64,000 nucleotides of DNA from an uncultured Bacteroidales bacterium (lineage in GTDB: Bacteria; Bacteroidota; Bacteroidia; Bacteroidales; Bacteroidaceae), in contig CAMAFY010000004.1 in NCBI GenBank assembly GCA_945833885.1, forward strand, positions 38,091-102,090, in the 5' to 3' direction. The position numbers and the translations under genes were made by a program. The notes beneath the pieces are model-generated. The model searched no databases and was not told where the DNA came from. It saw only the letters and a program-made list of their open reading frames with translations. Positions 46,161 through 56,534 of this stretch are shown one piece after another. Positions within the stretch are counted from its first letter, which is position 1, and the number at the start of each line of letters is the position of its first letter.

Positions 46161-47132
46161 TTAGAACTCCTTTTCAATATGGTAATCGTTGCGTCCTGCA
46201 GAATTTCGGCTGATAAGGTCGCCCAGAAATCCCGTCAAAAATAATTGTGTTCCTATAATCATCATAGTAAGAGCAATGAAGAAATAGGGTGAATGTACGA
46301 CGAGCGGAGCCGGAGTCCCCGCTATGAGCGCGGACAATTTGATGCCACCGACAATCAGACATGCAATGAAACCAACAAAGAACATCAGTGTTCCAAGGAA
46401 TCCGAATACGTGCATTGGCTTGCGACCAAAGGATTGAAGGAACCAAAGTGTCATGAGGTCAAGATATCCATTTACAAATCTGTTCCATCCCATGAACTTA
46501 GATTTTCCAAATTTTCTCGCTTGATGATGCACCATTTTCTCACCAATTTTGTCATAACCTGCGTTCTTTGCAAGATAAGGAATATAGCGATGCATCTCGC
46601 CAAACACCTCAATACTCTTGACGACATCGCGTCGGTAGGCCTTCAGACCGCAATTAAAATCGTGAAGATTGTGGATACCGCTCACGGCACGTGCTGTAGC
46701 GTTGAAAAGTTTCGTGGGGATTGTCTTGGAAAGTGGGTCACCTTGACTGCGATTCATCTTGTATCCGCTTACAAGATCATAGCCTTCCTCGGTAATCATG
46801 CGGTAAAGTTCGGGAATCTCATCCGGACTATCCTGTAAATCTGCGTCCATTGTGATTACGACATCACCTTTCGCAGCACGGAAACCATTGAAAAGTCCTG
46901 GACTTTTTCCGTAGTTTCGGCGGAATTTGATACCGTGTACATGCTCATCTTTTTCGCGAAGATCCTCAATAACCTGCCACGAACGGTCGGTAGAACCATC
47001 GTCTACGAAAATCACTTCGTAGGTGAAATCATTTTCAACCATTACACGCTGAATCCACGCGTGCAACTCGGGAAGCGACTCGTCCTCGTTAAAAAGAGGA
47101 ATCACTATGGATATATTAGGATTGTTTGTCAT
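46161..47132 (-). CDS. GT2 glycosyltransferase, polyprenyl-phosphate type
   Basis: 323 residues from ATG 47132 (MTNNPNISIVIPLFNEDES); an upstream ATG at 47153 adds seven residues without benefit. VDDGSTD and DADLQDSPDEIPE are the GT2 nucleotide-sugar motifs. Two C-terminal membrane segments (about 230-260 and 280-305) resemble DPM1/ArnC-type enzymes that load a sugar onto undecaprenyl phosphate. Followed upstream and downstream by membrane proteins; the DUF4199 gene lies 49 bases upstream. Confidence 0.93.
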   Translation of the reverse strand: MTNNPNISIVIPLFNEDESLPELHAWIQRVMVENDFTYEVIFVDDGSTDRSWQVIEDLREKDEHVHGIKFRRNYGKSPGLFNGFRAAKGDVVITMDADLQDSPDEIPELYRMITEEGYDLVSGYKMNRSQGDPLSKTIPTKLFNATARAVSGIHNLHDFNCGLKAYRRDVVKSIEVFGEMHRYIPYLAKNAGYDKIGEKMVHHQARKFGKSKFMGWNRFVNGYLDLMTLWFLQSFGRKPMHVFGFLGTLMFFVGFIACLIVGGIKLSALIAGTPAPLVVHSPYFFIALTMMIIGTQLFLTGFLGDLISRNSAGRNDYHIEKEF

Positions 47133-47181
47133 GTTATCTAAAATGAAAATCAATGTTTTATCAGTAAATTGTCACTAAATG

Positions 47182-47784
47182 TTAGCGGTAAGTGTTGTAT
47201 TTTACACGACGCATGCTGACCAAGCCGGATATCAGTGCTATGAAAGGGCAGGAAAGCATGTAAAGATAAATAATCATTGCTGCAAAGTTTGCAGCACCAA
47301 ATGTGCGTAAACCATCTATAAAATCTATGATGGTCATACCGTTGGTTGACGTGCGGATGTTCTCTTCGAGCCCGCTTTCTTGAAGCAATTTCTGCATTTC
47401 AGGAGTAGAAAAGGCCTTTACAAAATAGTCGAAGATGTAACCTTTGTCGAAGAATTGCATATAGACAAAAGTGGCGATTGCCGCCCAGACACTGGCATAC
47501 ATGACCGTAAGAATGCCATGAACAAAGCCTCGGCTGAAAGGGAAAGACACATCTTCTCCAACGATTTTGCGGAGACGGAGGGTCAATAGTGCCGTAACGA
47601 CAGGAATGCCAATAAGCATCAAAAGCCAGAGGTTGCTGAATAAAGGCGAGGAAAGTCCGATAATATAGCATGCCTGACATCCGATAGCCCATATACCAAG
47701 CATCATGCCATGCTGCATGGCGAAGGCGTTGGTCTGGCGGAAATTTGCCTGTCGCTCACGTATTTTTTGCTCGTTAGTTTGCAT
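47182..47784 (-). CDS. DUF4199 membrane protein
   Basis: 200 residues with four membrane segments (about 25-45, 50-66, 88-108, 165-190). The layout and the basic, Gln-rich N-terminus match DUF4199, a Bacteroidetes family frequently found beside a polyprenyl-type GT2, as here. No function is known. A flippase or accessory role for the lipid-linked sugar is only a guess from neighbourhood. Starts 3 bases after the MFS stop. Confidence 0.8.
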   Translation of the reverse strand: MQTNEQKIRERQANFRQTNAFAMQHGMMLGIWAIGCQACYIIGLSSPLFSNLWLLMLIGIPVVTALLTLRLRKIVGEDVSFPFSRGFVHGILTVMYASVWAAIATFVYMQFFDKGYIFDYFVKAFSTPEMQKLLQESGLEENIRTSTNGMTIIDFIDGLRTFGAANFAAMIIYLYMLSCPFIALISGLVSMRRVKYNTYR

Positions 47785-47787
47785 ATT

Positions 47788-49095
47788 TTATGGTTTATTC
47801 TTTTGTTTCAAACCGAAGTCTGCAGGAACTTTTACCAAAGAAGCCGCCAGGAATGTGAAGGGGATGAGGGCTATAACCAGCATAAAGAATCGATAATATC
47901 CGAGATTATCCGCCAACCATCCCGCAATCATACCGGGAAGCATGAGAGAAAGGGCCATAAAGCCTGTACAAAAGGCATAATGTGCCGTCTTTGAAGCGCC
48001 CTGGGAGAAGTACAGCATGTAAAGCATGTAACTTGTGAAACCGAAACCATAGCCAAATTGCTCAATTCCTATGCCGATATTTATCCACCATAGGCTTTCC
48101 GGTTGGTAGTATGCCAGGAATAGATATACGACATCGGGGAGCGTGATGGCGCAAACCATGGGCCAAAGCCAGCGACGGAAGCCGTGTTTCGATACGCAGA
48201 TGCCGCCGATGATGCCTCCCAACGTCAGGCCTAAGGCTCCAACTGTTCCTTGTGTGATACCAAGTTCTCCGGGAGTCAGGCCCAAACCTCCCTTACTCAT
48301 TTTCTCGATAAGGAACAAAGGGCTTATCTTCGCAAGCATGGCCTCCGGCAATCTGTATAGAAGCAGGAAGATGATAGCCGTAAGAACATGAGGCTTTTTG
48401 AAGAATGTGACGAAAAGATAGAGGTTATCCTGCAAGACACGATAAAAGGAAAAATCCTTCTTTTCTTGTTCTTTATCCTCCGCAGGCCGTGGTAGGAATA
48501 TGCTATGATAGCACGTGATGCTGAGGAAGGCTACTGCTACAATGGCAAAAACCCAACTCCATGCTATTGAAGGGTGTTTGAAAATCTCTAAAATCTCGCT
48601 GAGTTTTAGCAGTAAGGCCTGTCCGGCAATCATGGAAATTCGATAGAATGTGGAGCGTATGCCGACAAAAAGCGATTGTTCATGGTCGTTCAAAGCCATC
48701 ATATAGAAACCATCGGCGGCTATATCGTGGGTGGCGCTGGAAAAGGCAACCAACCAGAAGAATGCCAACGTCCATGAAAGGAAACTGCTTGTCGGGAGGG
48801 TGAATGCCACACCTGCCAGAAATGCTCCGATAAAGAATTGCATGGTAACAATCCACCAGCGTTTACATTTCAGTGTTTCTACAATAGGACTCCAAAATGG
48901 TTTTATGACCCATGGCAGATAAAGCCATGAGGTGTAAAAGGTAACATCGGTGTCTGAGAGTCCAAGCCGCTTATACATGACTACGGCAATGGTTACTACG
49001 ATGACATTTGGCAGGCCTTCTGCAAAATACAACGAGGGAATCCATGCCCAGGGAGAACTCTTTGCTGCTCTTATGAACTGCATAGTTTCGGCCAA
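47788..49095 (-). CDS. AmpG-like MFS transporter
   Basis: 435 residues, 12 expected membrane segments. The start SSPWAWIPSLYFAEGLPNVIV and LYLPWVIKPFWSPIVE are typical of the AmpG subgroup, which takes up anhydromuropeptides from cell-wall turnover; related members carry other substrates. The N-terminal half of the cytosolic loop (PRPAEDKEQEKKDFSFYRV) is charged as usual. Probably in one transcript with the DUF4199 and GT2 genes. Confidence 0.88.
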   Translation of the reverse strand: MAETMQFIRAAKSSPWAWIPSLYFAEGLPNVIVVTIAVVMYKRLGLSDTDVTFYTSWLYLPWVIKPFWSPIVETLKCKRWWIVTMQFFIGAFLAGVAFTLPTSSFLSWTLAFFWLVAFSSATHDIAADGFYMMALNDHEQSLFVGIRSTFYRISMIAGQALLLKLSEILEIFKHPSIAWSWVFAIVAVAFLSITCYHSIFLPRPAEDKEQEKKDFSFYRVLQDNLYLFVTFFKKPHVLTAIIFLLLYRLPEAMLAKISPLFLIEKMSKGGLGLTPGELGITQGTVGALGLTLGGIIGGICVSKHGFRRWLWPMVCAITLPDVVYLFLAYYQPESLWWINIGIGIEQFGYGFGFTSYMLYMLYFSQGASKTAHYAFCTGFMALSLMLPGMIAGWLADNLGYYRFFMLVIALIPFTFLAASLVKVPADFGLKQKNKP

Positions 49096-49225
49096 ACTTT
49101 GGAAATGAATGAGGTGGATTGAGGGAATACCACCAATTTAACAATATGTTTTCAAATGAGGATATCTGATTCCTATGTGGAAATTCCTACAAGATTGGAT
49201 ATCTCAAATCTTGAACAGACCTTCA

Positions 49226-51592
49226 TCACTGCGCTTGTAGGGATTTCCTGATTGCCACTGTGACTTTGGAGAAATCGGTATCCAAAATGGAAACTTCACG
49301 GAGAATTTTCTGGGCTCTCTCTGCACGAAGACGATCAAAATCCTCCGCACGGGGGGTGATGATGAGCCCTGCCATATCCAAAGCGCCCGGTGAAATCAGG
49401 AATTTTGTGCTATCATCGGCATAATAGCATGCCGGACGGTGGCTGGAACGCGGGAAGATGACGATGGTGTAGCAGAAATCTGGCGTTACCGGTAACAGGC
49501 TTTCGCTCTGGACCCATCCAAGGATGTTGAACATCTTTCCGTCATCATTGTTGTCGCAACCACAGGATGCCTGTTGTCCGACGACTGGCAAATGCTTGAT
49601 GACGAGTTCCAAAGCCTGCTTGATTTCTCCAAGATCTTTGCCGCAAACCACTAAAGCCGGGCAAAGATACGTGTCGAGTGTTGAAATCTCTGTCGTACCA
49701 ATGTTTCCCAAAGTGGTGGTTTCCAAGCAGTTCCACTGCCTCATTAAGGGAACCATATCCGCATTCCCGGCTTGGAAATGTATGTGGTCAGGCGCAGATG
49801 CTCCGCAACGTGCACCATTATAGAACACAATGTCACCTTCAAAATCATGGATGAGATGCAGGAATGTATCGATATGTGGCAGGAAGTTTTGAGCCTCATG
49901 ATGCCTCGAAGGTATGGTATAATGGCGGGAAAGAATAGGGTACGGATTGACTAAAATCTCGAAATCCTTCTCGTATTTCATCGAAACCTGCATGTAAGGG
50001 CGGTTGTTTTCACAGAGGAAACAGGGACGTTTCTCTATCTTTTCCTTACTTACATCCACTCCTGTCGAAGTTATGCGTGCGGGATTGTGCTGAACCGAAA
50101 GCAAAGGGTGAAGTTCGCGAACCTGTACCATTGTTTTCAATTCGGAATATCGCCGTGCGCAGTCTTCCCACGTTTGCATCTGGTGGTGGAACATGTCGTA
50201 GATGCTCTCGAATTCCACATGCTGTTGAACACATAGTGCCTTTCTGGCTTTGAGTTCTATCGAGCGAAGAGAATCTTTATAAGCGTTGTTCTTATTTACT
50301 TTATCAAGACTTAATGCGGCATCAGAGTTGCCTTCCCAGCGCCGACAAAGGTAAAGTTCATCGTAAATTCGGGCAATATGGTAGGAACGGCTGATGGCAA
50401 GACCTACGGCATAATCCTCACCATAACTGGTATTCGGGAAACCTATCTGTCGGACAACTGCGGTGTTGAAGGCGCGGGGTGCGCCTAAACCGTTGATACG
50501 CATGGCATTGTTGCGTCCGTTCTCGAACGTCCATTCTGTGTGTGCGATAAGTCCGGGAGGCAAAGTTTCGAGTTTGAAGTTGACCATACGGTATGCACCG
50601 ATGACCATGGCGGCATTTTCCTTGCGGAACTTATCAACAATACGTTGCAATGTGTCGACGCCACTGTAAAGGTCGTCGCTGTCAAGTTGTACAGCATATC
50701 GTCCACAATGAGAAGAACGCACGGCCATGTCCCAACAACCTCCAATTCCGAGGTCCGTACGCTCAGGTTGTAGAAGGACAACTCTTGTGTCACGGAATTC
50801 AGCGACGGCCTCTGAAGTCCCGTCGGTGGAATGGTTGTCGATGACAATCACGTTGAAATCGAAATCCGTTTGCTGCTGCAAAGCGCTCCTTACTGCGTCA
50901 GTAATGGTACGAACCCGGTTGCGGACAGGTATTATGACTGAGGCTTCGACTGGAAAGTCCTCATTCTGTTGAAGTTCGTCAACAGCGTTTCTGACCTGCG
51001 GCACCGGAATCCAGGCGCCGATAAGTTTGAGGTGTCGGGTGACAGCCTTCTCCATCTCTTCCTGAACCTCACGGGCGTTTGGCGAAACATAATCGAATTG
51101 TTTCTCACCACTTTTACGGAGATCCTCCTCAGATTCCGTATACAAAGGTTCACGCAGATGAACGATTTCACCTTTTCTGCTCAGGAAAAGGCGAAGGTCA
51201 TAGGCTGCAGCATGCTGGTAGGATTCTTGGTTTTCCGCAGCATATTCGCGGAGCAAATCCCCACGAACCAGCCATAATCCGCCAAAATCAAAGTCATCGC
51301 GTAACGAGCCTTCCTGATAATCGATGACTGGATGCAACTGTGGTTCTGAAAGATTTCCTTCCGCATCGACACGTTGCTCCCATCGGTCGGCATAGACCAT
51401 GGAGGCTCCTGTGTGCTCTGCCACTTCTGCCATTCGTTCATAGCAACGATATGCAGGCGAGAATGCAACAGGTTTCAGAAAAAGTGCCACGTACTGAGCC
51501 GAGGTTTCCATTGCTGCACTCCGAAGACTTGCTGAACTGCAACGCAGGTGGCCTGAAAGCGATATATGAGTAAGGATTTCTACAGATTTCAT
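49226..51592 (-). CDS. Glycosyltransferase / DUF4922 (HIT-like phosphorylase) fusion
   Basis: 788 residues, three parts. Residues 1-200: a GT2-like remnant or accessory domain ([22 protein letters not shown]). About 215-460: complete GT2 domain with [22 protein letters not shown] (303-307) and a GEDYAVGL acceptor loop. About 500-788: DUF4922, with CFLCENNRP and HIHFQ (603-607), the H-x-H-x-Q site of GDP-sugar phosphorylases and GalT-like enzymes. The fusion suggests a protein that both releases and uses a nucleotide sugar, but no substrate can be read. Not membrane-bound. Confidence 0.85.
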   Translation of the reverse strand: MKSVEILTHISLSGHLRCSSASLRSAAMETSAQYVALFLKPVAFSPAYRCYERMAEVAEHTGASMVYADRWEQRVDAEGNLSEPQLHPVIDYQEGSLRDDFDFGGLWLVRGDLLREYAAENQESYQHAAAYDLRLFLSRKGEIVHLREPLYTESEEDLRKSGEKQFDYVSPNAREVQEEMEKAVTRHLKLIGAWIPVPQVRNAVDELQQNEDFPVEASVIIPVRNRVRTITDAVRSALQQQTDFDFNVIVIDNHSTDGTSEAVAEFRDTRVVLLQPERTDLGIGGCWDMAVRSSHCGRYAVQLDSDDLYSGVDTLQRIVDKFRKENAAMVIGAYRMVNFKLETLPPGLIAHTEWTFENGRNNAMRINGLGAPRAFNTAVVRQIGFPNTSYGEDYAVGLAISRSYHIARIYDELYLCRRWEGNSDAALSLDKVNKNNAYKDSLRSIELKARKALCVQQHVEFESIYDMFHHQMQTWEDCARRYSELKTMVQVRELHPLLSVQHNPARITSTGVDVSKEKIEKRPCFLCENNRPYMQVSMKYEKDFEILVNPYPILSRHYTIPSRHHEAQNFLPHIDTFLHLIHDFEGDIVFYNGARCGASAPDHIHFQAGNADMVPLMRQWNCLETTTLGNIGTTEISTLDTYLCPALVVCGKDLGEIKQALELVIKHLPVVGQQASCGCDNNDDGKMFNILGWVQSESLLPVTPDFCYTIVIFPRSSHRPACYYADDSTKFLISPGALDMAGLIITPRAEDFDRLRAERAQKILREVSILDTDFSKVTVAIRKSLQAQ

Positions 51593-51619
51593 ATTCTATG
51601 ACGAACTAATATTTGCCGA

Positions 51620-51627
51620 CAAATTTA
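51620..51627 (-). promoter_or_regulatory. -7 element for the GT/DUF4922 gene
   Basis: TAAATTTG on the minus strand, 28 bases before the start codon; the -33 box is poor. Confidence 0.5.
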
Positions 51628-51936
51628 CAATTTTTTTCCCAATCACAGCATACACATATCGTAAAAAAAGGGGATAGAAAAGCGAATGTAAAAAAAATGG
51701 TTGTTGAATATGTATTATTCAACATTTGATGTGCTTTTATTATTAAGGAAAGCCATCCATTCCTATACTTGTTTTCATGCTTTTAAAAAGCACGTTTTTT
51801 TCAGTTGAAATAAGAAAAGAGGATTACATTGTCACTGAAATTCATTGTTTTATAAGCAATAAGAAAAAAAGAGGTTCAGAAGGTGTGGATGGGCAAGTTT
51901 GTTGAAGGTTACAAATCATGTAAGTCCTTTCATGAT
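51628..51936. other. A/T-rich intergenic region, no gene
   Basis: About 310 bases with long A runs. Small hairpins: tgttgaat / attcaaca (51702-51709, 51717-51724), and a short A/T stem at 51778-51792 followed by seven T, terminator-like on the + strand though no + gene precedes it. An atcatg / catgat pair (51915-51936) directly abuts array D. Confidence 0.4.
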
Positions 51937-52024
51937 AAAGTTCGGAACTATTTGGTATAAACATCCGAACTTTTTATTAAAAACATCCGATGTATACATA
52001 CGAAACCTCCGTTCTTATTTTGAG
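51937..52024. repeat. 22-bp palindromic repeat array D (four units)
   Basis: Units start at 51937, 51959, 51981 and 52003. Cores: AAAGTTCGGAACTAT, AAACATCCGAACTTT, AAACATCCGATGTAT, AAACCTCCGTTCTTA. The array lies between the GT/DUF4922 promoter and the tRNA-Ser terminator. A degenerate fifth unit may start at 52025. Confidence 0.82.
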
Positions 52025-52252
52025 AAACTTCAAACATTGGAAATACAACAACAATTAAACAATATGAAAGAGCAGGCGTTCGCTGAGAAAATAACTTTGC
52101 ACCACATATACAATGCCGGATGTCGGAGGCAACGTTGAGGCTGAAACTGTGCGTGCAGAATGATGAAGGAGCGCTATAGATAAGGAAATCTATGTCCCAT
52201 ATTAAAGAATTCGTATGAGAATCTTCTGGAAATGTTTTGTTAATTGTGGACA

Positions 52253-52290
52253 CAAAAAAGCAACAGATTGCACAAATACAATCTGTTGCT
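52253..52290 (-). terminator. Terminator of tRNA-Ser
   Basis: Perfect 12-bp stem (agcaacagattg / caatctgttgct, 52259-52270 with 52279-52290), 8-base loop, followed on the minus strand by TTTTTTGTG. It begins 13 bases after the tRNA. Confidence 0.85.
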
Positions 52291-52302
52291 CAAATGTTTT
52301 TG

Positions 52303-52389
52303 CGGAAAGAGAGGGATTCGAACCCCCGGAACAGTTACCCGTTCACCGCATTTCGAGTGCGGCCCGTTCGACCACTCCGGCATCTTTCC
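52303..52389 (-). tRNA. tRNA-Ser(CGA)
   Basis: 87 bases including discriminator G. Acceptor GGAAAGA / TCTTTCC pairs fully; the anticodon loop is ACTCGAAA with anticodon CGA; there is a long class II variable arm and the T loop GTTCGAATC. The 3' CCA is not encoded. Own promoter and terminator, so it is a single-gene unit reading UCG codons. Confidence 0.95.
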
Positions 52390-52403
52390 TCAAAATTTCT
52401 TTG

Positions 52404-52434
52404 CAAATTTAAGGCAAGTTTTTGAAACGTACAA
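52404..52434 (-). promoter_or_regulatory. Promoter of tRNA-Ser
   Basis: TTG (52434-52432), 20 bases, TAAATTTG (52411-52404) on the minus strand; the start would lie about 10 bases before the tRNA. Confidence 0.75.
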
Positions 52435-52495
52435 GGATTTTTCTGAAAATTTCACTTGTGGAAATGGAGAGCTAGTGTTTTTTCACCATGAAATA

Positions 52496-53167
52496 TCATA
52501 AAAACAATTTCCATGGTACTGCTATTATCAGCAATGTCAGCGCAAAGGATGTCGTTATAAGAGTAAGACGTTGCACGACATAGTTGCGGTTTGGATGCTT
52601 TCCAAAAGAGAATCGATAGAGTAAATAGACTATAGAACCGGTAAGACAGCCAAAAAGAAGTCCGACAAGGATGTCACTGCAATAATGAACGCCAAGGTAA
52701 AGACGGGTCCAGCAATTTAGAAGACTCCATGCGATAAGCGTGAGGGTGATGATTTTTTTTCGGAATATAAGGCTTAGAAAAACAGCGATGGCCATGGTAT
52801 TGCTGGCATGACTCGAGAAAAAACCGTACATTCCTCCGCGGTAACCGCAGACAACATCCGTAAGGTGTGCGATTTCTGGAGAGTGAGTGGGACGATAACG
52901 CGCCACAAGGGGCTTGACGATACCCGATGATACCTGGTCGGCAACGAGAACACATAGCAACAATCCCAAAAGGATGCCAAGGAATTGGCGCATGTCGTGC
53001 TCTCGGAATACGACAAAAAGAATTGTCAGATACAGGCCTATCCAAATCCAGGCTTTGGTGGCGAGCATGGCTACACCGTCGAGATATACATTCTCAGAAC
53101 CGTTAAGGAAAAGCGTTATCAGGGAATCTGCGTTCATTTTATTAGCGTATGAGTGTATCGTTGTCAA
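52496..53167 (-). CDS. PAP2-family membrane phosphatase
   Basis: 223 residues, about six membrane segments. The three phosphatase motifs are KPLVARYRP, YGFFSSHASN (usual PSGH replaced by SSHA) and TRLYLGVHYCSD, so the catalytic histidines and arginines are present. It dephosphorylates a lipid such as undecaprenyl pyrophosphate, phosphatidate or lipid A at the periplasmic face. Lies 57 bases downstream of atpG, perhaps by read-through. Confidence 0.92.
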   Translation of the reverse strand: MTTIHSYANKMNADSLITLFLNGSENVYLDGVAMLATKAWIWIGLYLTILFVVFREHDMRQFLGILLGLLLCVLVADQVSSGIVKPLVARYRPTHSPEIAHLTDVVCGYRGGMYGFFSSHASNTMAIAVFLSLIFRKKIITLTLIAWSLLNCWTRLYLGVHYCSDILVGLLFGCLTGSIVYLLYRFSFGKHPNRNYVVQRLTLITTSFALTLLIIAVPWKLFL

Positions 53168-53224
53168 AAAATAAGGAAGAAGACCGGCAGATGGCCTTCT
53201 CCCTTATCATCATATTCACGCCAT

Positions 53225-54196
53225 TTACTGCATTGAACCTCCAACAATGTCGAGGAGTTCTGCGGTAATGGCATATTGGCGGGTCTTGTTATATTGAAGA
53301 CGAAGTACACGAAGCAGTTCGTCCGCATTGTCAGTAGCGGTCTGCATGGCAATCATACGTGCCGCATGCTCGGATGCATTGCTGTCAAGCAGGGCGGTGT
53401 AAAGCATCAAATGCAACTCCTTTGGCAGGAGTTTTTCCAACAATACTTTGAGTGACGGTTCAACGATATAGTTGTCGTTCAAAGGTTTAGCGTTGTTTTC
53501 GGCATATTTGATAACATTCAGTCCCTGTGCTTTTGCATAGGCTGCAGTCTCAGCAGTCGCTACATTGCTTTGCAGGTCACGGTCATCTTTAACCTCAGAC
53601 AACTGCGTTGTAAGGTCAATGGGCAGATATTGTTTGCGACGAAGTATCTGAGATCCTGCACTTTTGAAGTGATGGTAGATAAGGTCTACGCGATCATATT
53701 CTCCGGAAAGGAACTTTTCAATGATATTGTTCGATACTTCGCGACACTTGGCTTCGTTGGGTTTGTCGGCAAGATGCATGAAATCACCAGCAGATTCCAA
53801 ACCCATTTTATTTACCTTCTCTGCAATCTTGCGTCCGATAGGATAGATGACAATACGCTCCACGCCAAGTTCACGGTAGTGGTTCACAGCCTTTACCATC
53901 TCTTTAATGACATTTCCATTGAAACCTCCGCAAAGACTACTGTTGGAGGCGTAGACAACAAGTGCTACTGTTTTGAGTCCTTGGTGGGAATGCTCAAAGG
54001 ATGTTGTTATGTCAGGCTGTGTGGCAAGAAATGTTTTCAGCATTCGCTCCAACGTTTCCTCGTAAGGCAACATACGTTCAATGCTTTGTTGCGCATGATG
54101 TAACTTGCTGGAAGCCACCATTTTCATGGCACTCGTAATCTTACGGGTGCTGTTTACTGAAGCGATTCTGTTCTTAACTTCTTTGAGTGAAGCCAT
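53225..54196 (-). CDS. atpG: ATP synthase gamma subunit
   Basis: 323 residues, somewhat longer than the E. coli subunit (287). N-terminal coiled coil MASLKEVKNRIASVNSTRKITSAMKMVASSKL and C-terminal MQTATDNADELLRVLRLQYNKTRQYAITAELLDIVGG form the rotating shaft. Extra length lies in the central alpha/beta domain (about 190-250). Last gene of the operon, 36 bases after atpA. Confidence 0.96.
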   Translation of the reverse strand: MASLKEVKNRIASVNSTRKITSAMKMVASSKLHHAQQSIERMLPYEETLERMLKTFLATQPDITTSFEHSHQGLKTVALVVYASNSSLCGGFNGNVIKEMVKAVNHYRELGVERIVIYPIGRKIAEKVNKMGLESAGDFMHLADKPNEAKCREVSNNIIEKFLSGEYDRVDLIYHHFKSAGSQILRRKQYLPIDLTTQLSEVKDDRDLQSNVATAETAAYAKAQGLNVIKYAENNAKPLNDNYIVEPSLKVLLEKLLPKELHLMLYTALLDSNASEHAARMIAMQTATDNADELLRVLRLQYNKTRQYAITAELLDIVGGSMQ

Positions 54197-54232
54197 ATTT
54201 ATTCCTTTGTAAAAAGATTAGAGGTGGTTCCC

Positions 54233-55816
54233 TTACTTGTATTGCGCGGCAACATCTGCAGCAACTTTGGTAAGAGTGGCGATTACTTCATCGGTAAGTT
54301 TACCGGCAGTAAGTTCTCCAAGAACATCCTCTGCGTGAGAAACACGGAGCGTACTGAGGAACATATCCTGAAAATCGCGCACCTTATCAAGAGGAACGTT
54401 TGCAAGAAGTCCCTTGGTGCCGCAGAAGAGTATTGCTACCTGCTCACCAACAGGCATTGGAGAGTACTGGGATTGGATGAGAAGTTGGTTGTTTTTACGG
54501 CCTCTGTCGATGGTCATGGCGGTAATAGGATCCATATCGCTGGAGAATTTGGAGAAAGCCTCCAACTCACGGTACTGAGCCTGGTCGATCTTCAAGGTTC
54601 CTGCCACTTTCTTCATTGACTTAATCTGTGCGCTACCACCTACACGGGATACGGAGATACCGACGTCAATAGCAGGACGGAAACCCTGATTGAACAGGTT
54701 GGTGTCAAGATATATCTGACCATCGGTAATCGAAATCACGTTGGTGGGGATGTATGCAGAGACGTCGCCGGCCTGTGTTTCAATGATTGGCAGTGCCGTA
54801 AGCGAACCTCCTCCCTTAACTTGTCCTTTCAGGCATTCGGGAAGATCGTTCATCTGCTGTGCGACTTCGTCCTGAGCGTTAATCTTTGCTGCGCGCTCAA
54901 GAAGGCGGGAATGCAGATAAAAGACGTCACCAGGATAGGCTTCGCGACCAGAAGGACGACGAAGAATCAAAGAAACCTCGCGGTATGCAACAGCCTGTTT
55001 TGAGAGGTCGTCGTAGACTACAAGCGCATGCTTACCACGATCACGGAAAAATTCACCGATAGCAGCACCTGCCATTGGGGCATAATATTGAAGGGCTGCA
55101 CTCTCAGATGCCGTAGCACTTACGATAATGGTGTAGTCCATCGCGCCATGATTCTTCAATGTTTCCACAATATTGGCTACTGTGGAAGCCTTCTGACCTA
55201 TGGCAACATAGATACAATATACGGGATCTCCAGCCTCAAAGCATTGACGCTGATTGATAATAGTATCGATTGCGATGGCGGTCTTTCCTGTCTGACGGTC
55301 ACCAATGATAAGTTCGCGCTGGCCACGTCCAATGGGAATCATGGAGTCAACACTCTTCAAACCAGTAGCAAGAGACTCTGTTACAGGCTGACGATAGATG
55401 ACACCAGGGGCCTTACGGTCAAGAGGCATGAGGAATTTTTCACCTTCAATCTCACCGCCTCCATCGAGAGGCTGACCCAAAGGATTGATAACACGGCCGA
55501 CAAAGTTGTCGTTTACGAGGATTGAAGCAACACGGCGGGTACGCTTTACGCTTTGTCCTTCCTTAATTCCTTCGGAACTTCCTAAAAGAACTGCACCTAC
55601 GTTGTCCTCCTCAAGGTTCATGGCAACACCCATGACTCCGTTTTCGAACTCGAGAAGTTCGTTCTCAGTAACTTTTGTCAATCCATAGATTCGTGCCACT
55701 CCATCACCAATGGTGAGGACAACACCAACCTCTTCAAATTTGACATCAGTGACCAAATCATTGAGTTGCTGAAGAAGGACTTCTGAAACTTCGCTGGGCT
55801 TTATGTTGTTTGACAT
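54233..55816 (-). CDS. atpA: ATP synthase alpha subunit
   Basis: 527 residues from ATG 55816 ([14 protein letters not shown]), preferred to an upstream in-frame ATG that adds 14 unrelated hydrophobic residues. P-loop GDRQTGKTA; the family signature is [17 protein letters not shown]. Non-catalytic nucleotide site of F1. It follows atpH by 160 bases, the longest gap inside the F1 part of the operon besides that after atpE. Confidence 0.97.
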   Translation of the reverse strand: MSNNIKPSEVSEVLLQQLNDLVTDVKFEEVGVVLTIGDGVARIYGLTKVTENELLEFENGVMGVAMNLEEDNVGAVLLGSSEGIKEGQSVKRTRRVASILVNDNFVGRVINPLGQPLDGGGEIEGEKFLMPLDRKAPGVIYRQPVTESLATGLKSVDSMIPIGRGQRELIIGDRQTGKTAIAIDTIINQRQCFEAGDPVYCIYVAIGQKASTVANIVETLKNHGAMDYTIIVSATASESAALQYYAPMAGAAIGEFFRDRGKHALVVYDDLSKQAVAYREVSLILRRPSGREAYPGDVFYLHSRLLERAAKINAQDEVAQQMNDLPECLKGQVKGGGSLTALPIIETQAGDVSAYIPTNVISITDGQIYLDTNLFNQGFRPAIDVGISVSRVGGSAQIKSMKKVAGTLKIDQAQYRELEAFSKFSSDMDPITAMTIDRGRKNNQLLIQSQYSPMPVGEQVAILFCGTKGLLANVPLDKVRDFQDMFLSTLRVSHAEDVLGELTAGKLTDEVIATLTKVAADVAAQYK

Positions 55817-55976
55817 ACTTTTTGTTGATACAAATAAAAAAACGGAATTAAACAGCAAAAGAATTCATCTTTTCTATAGAGAAATCCATAGAAGAGAAGA
55901 ATGATTTTATATAGTCCAATTTGAATATGTTGGTCAGTATAAGAAACCAATCACGTTAGTAAATCGGAATTTATCA

Positions 55977-56525
55977 TTAAAACTCTCCGACAAGTTTTCG
56001 ACGTAATTGCTGAATCTGTCCGTTAAGACTTGCATCCAAACGGTTGTCATCGTACTGAAGAATGAAGCCACCCCTGATTTCAGGTTTGACAACCACCTTC
56101 ATTTCGACTTTCTTGCTTGTGCGGGATTGTATTACGTTCTGGAACTTGCTGACAAGTTCATCTGATATCGGACGTGCAACTGTTAGAGAACTTCCGATAA
56201 TATTGTTTGCTGTTTCGTATTGATGGATAAAACTGAGCGCGATAAAATGCAGGAGTTCTTCTCGTTTTTGATCGATGCAAAGACTGATGAATTTCTTGGT
56301 TGTAGCACTAACATCCTTTCCACATTTGGCCGCACTAACGAGAATTGTTTCCTTTTTCTCTCTTGCCAAAGTAGGATTTTGCAATATACTTGCAAGTTTC
56401 TTGACGTTCAAGAAGGATAGTGCCATTTGTTGCATCTCACCATAAACCTGTTCCGTCGTGCCCTTGGTTTCGGCAAAACGATACAAGGCTTTGGCATATC
56501 TTGAAGAAACAATACCGATGTTCAT
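55977..56525 (-). CDS. atpH: ATP synthase delta subunit
   Basis: 182 residues. N-terminal helical bundle (GIVSSRYAKALYRFAETKG), and C-terminal signature ...RPISDELVSKFQNVIQSRTSKKVEMKVVVKPEIRGGFILQYDDNRLDASLNGQ. Connects F1 to the b stator. It lies 9 bases after atpF. Confidence 0.94.
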   Translation of the reverse strand: MNIGIVSSRYAKALYRFAETKGTTEQVYGEMQQMALSFLNVKKLASILQNPTLAREKKETILVSAAKCGKDVSATTKKFISLCIDQKREELLHFIALSFIHQYETANNIIGSSLTVARPISDELVSKFQNVIQSRTSKKVEMKVVVKPEIRGGFILQYDDNRLDASLNGQIQQLRRKLVGEF

Positions 56526-56534
56526 TTTGCAAAA

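Noticed and set aside
51948..52253. 101-codon minus-strand frame crossing array D
   Set aside because: By-product of the repeat array and the tRNA leader region; no start signal and no family.
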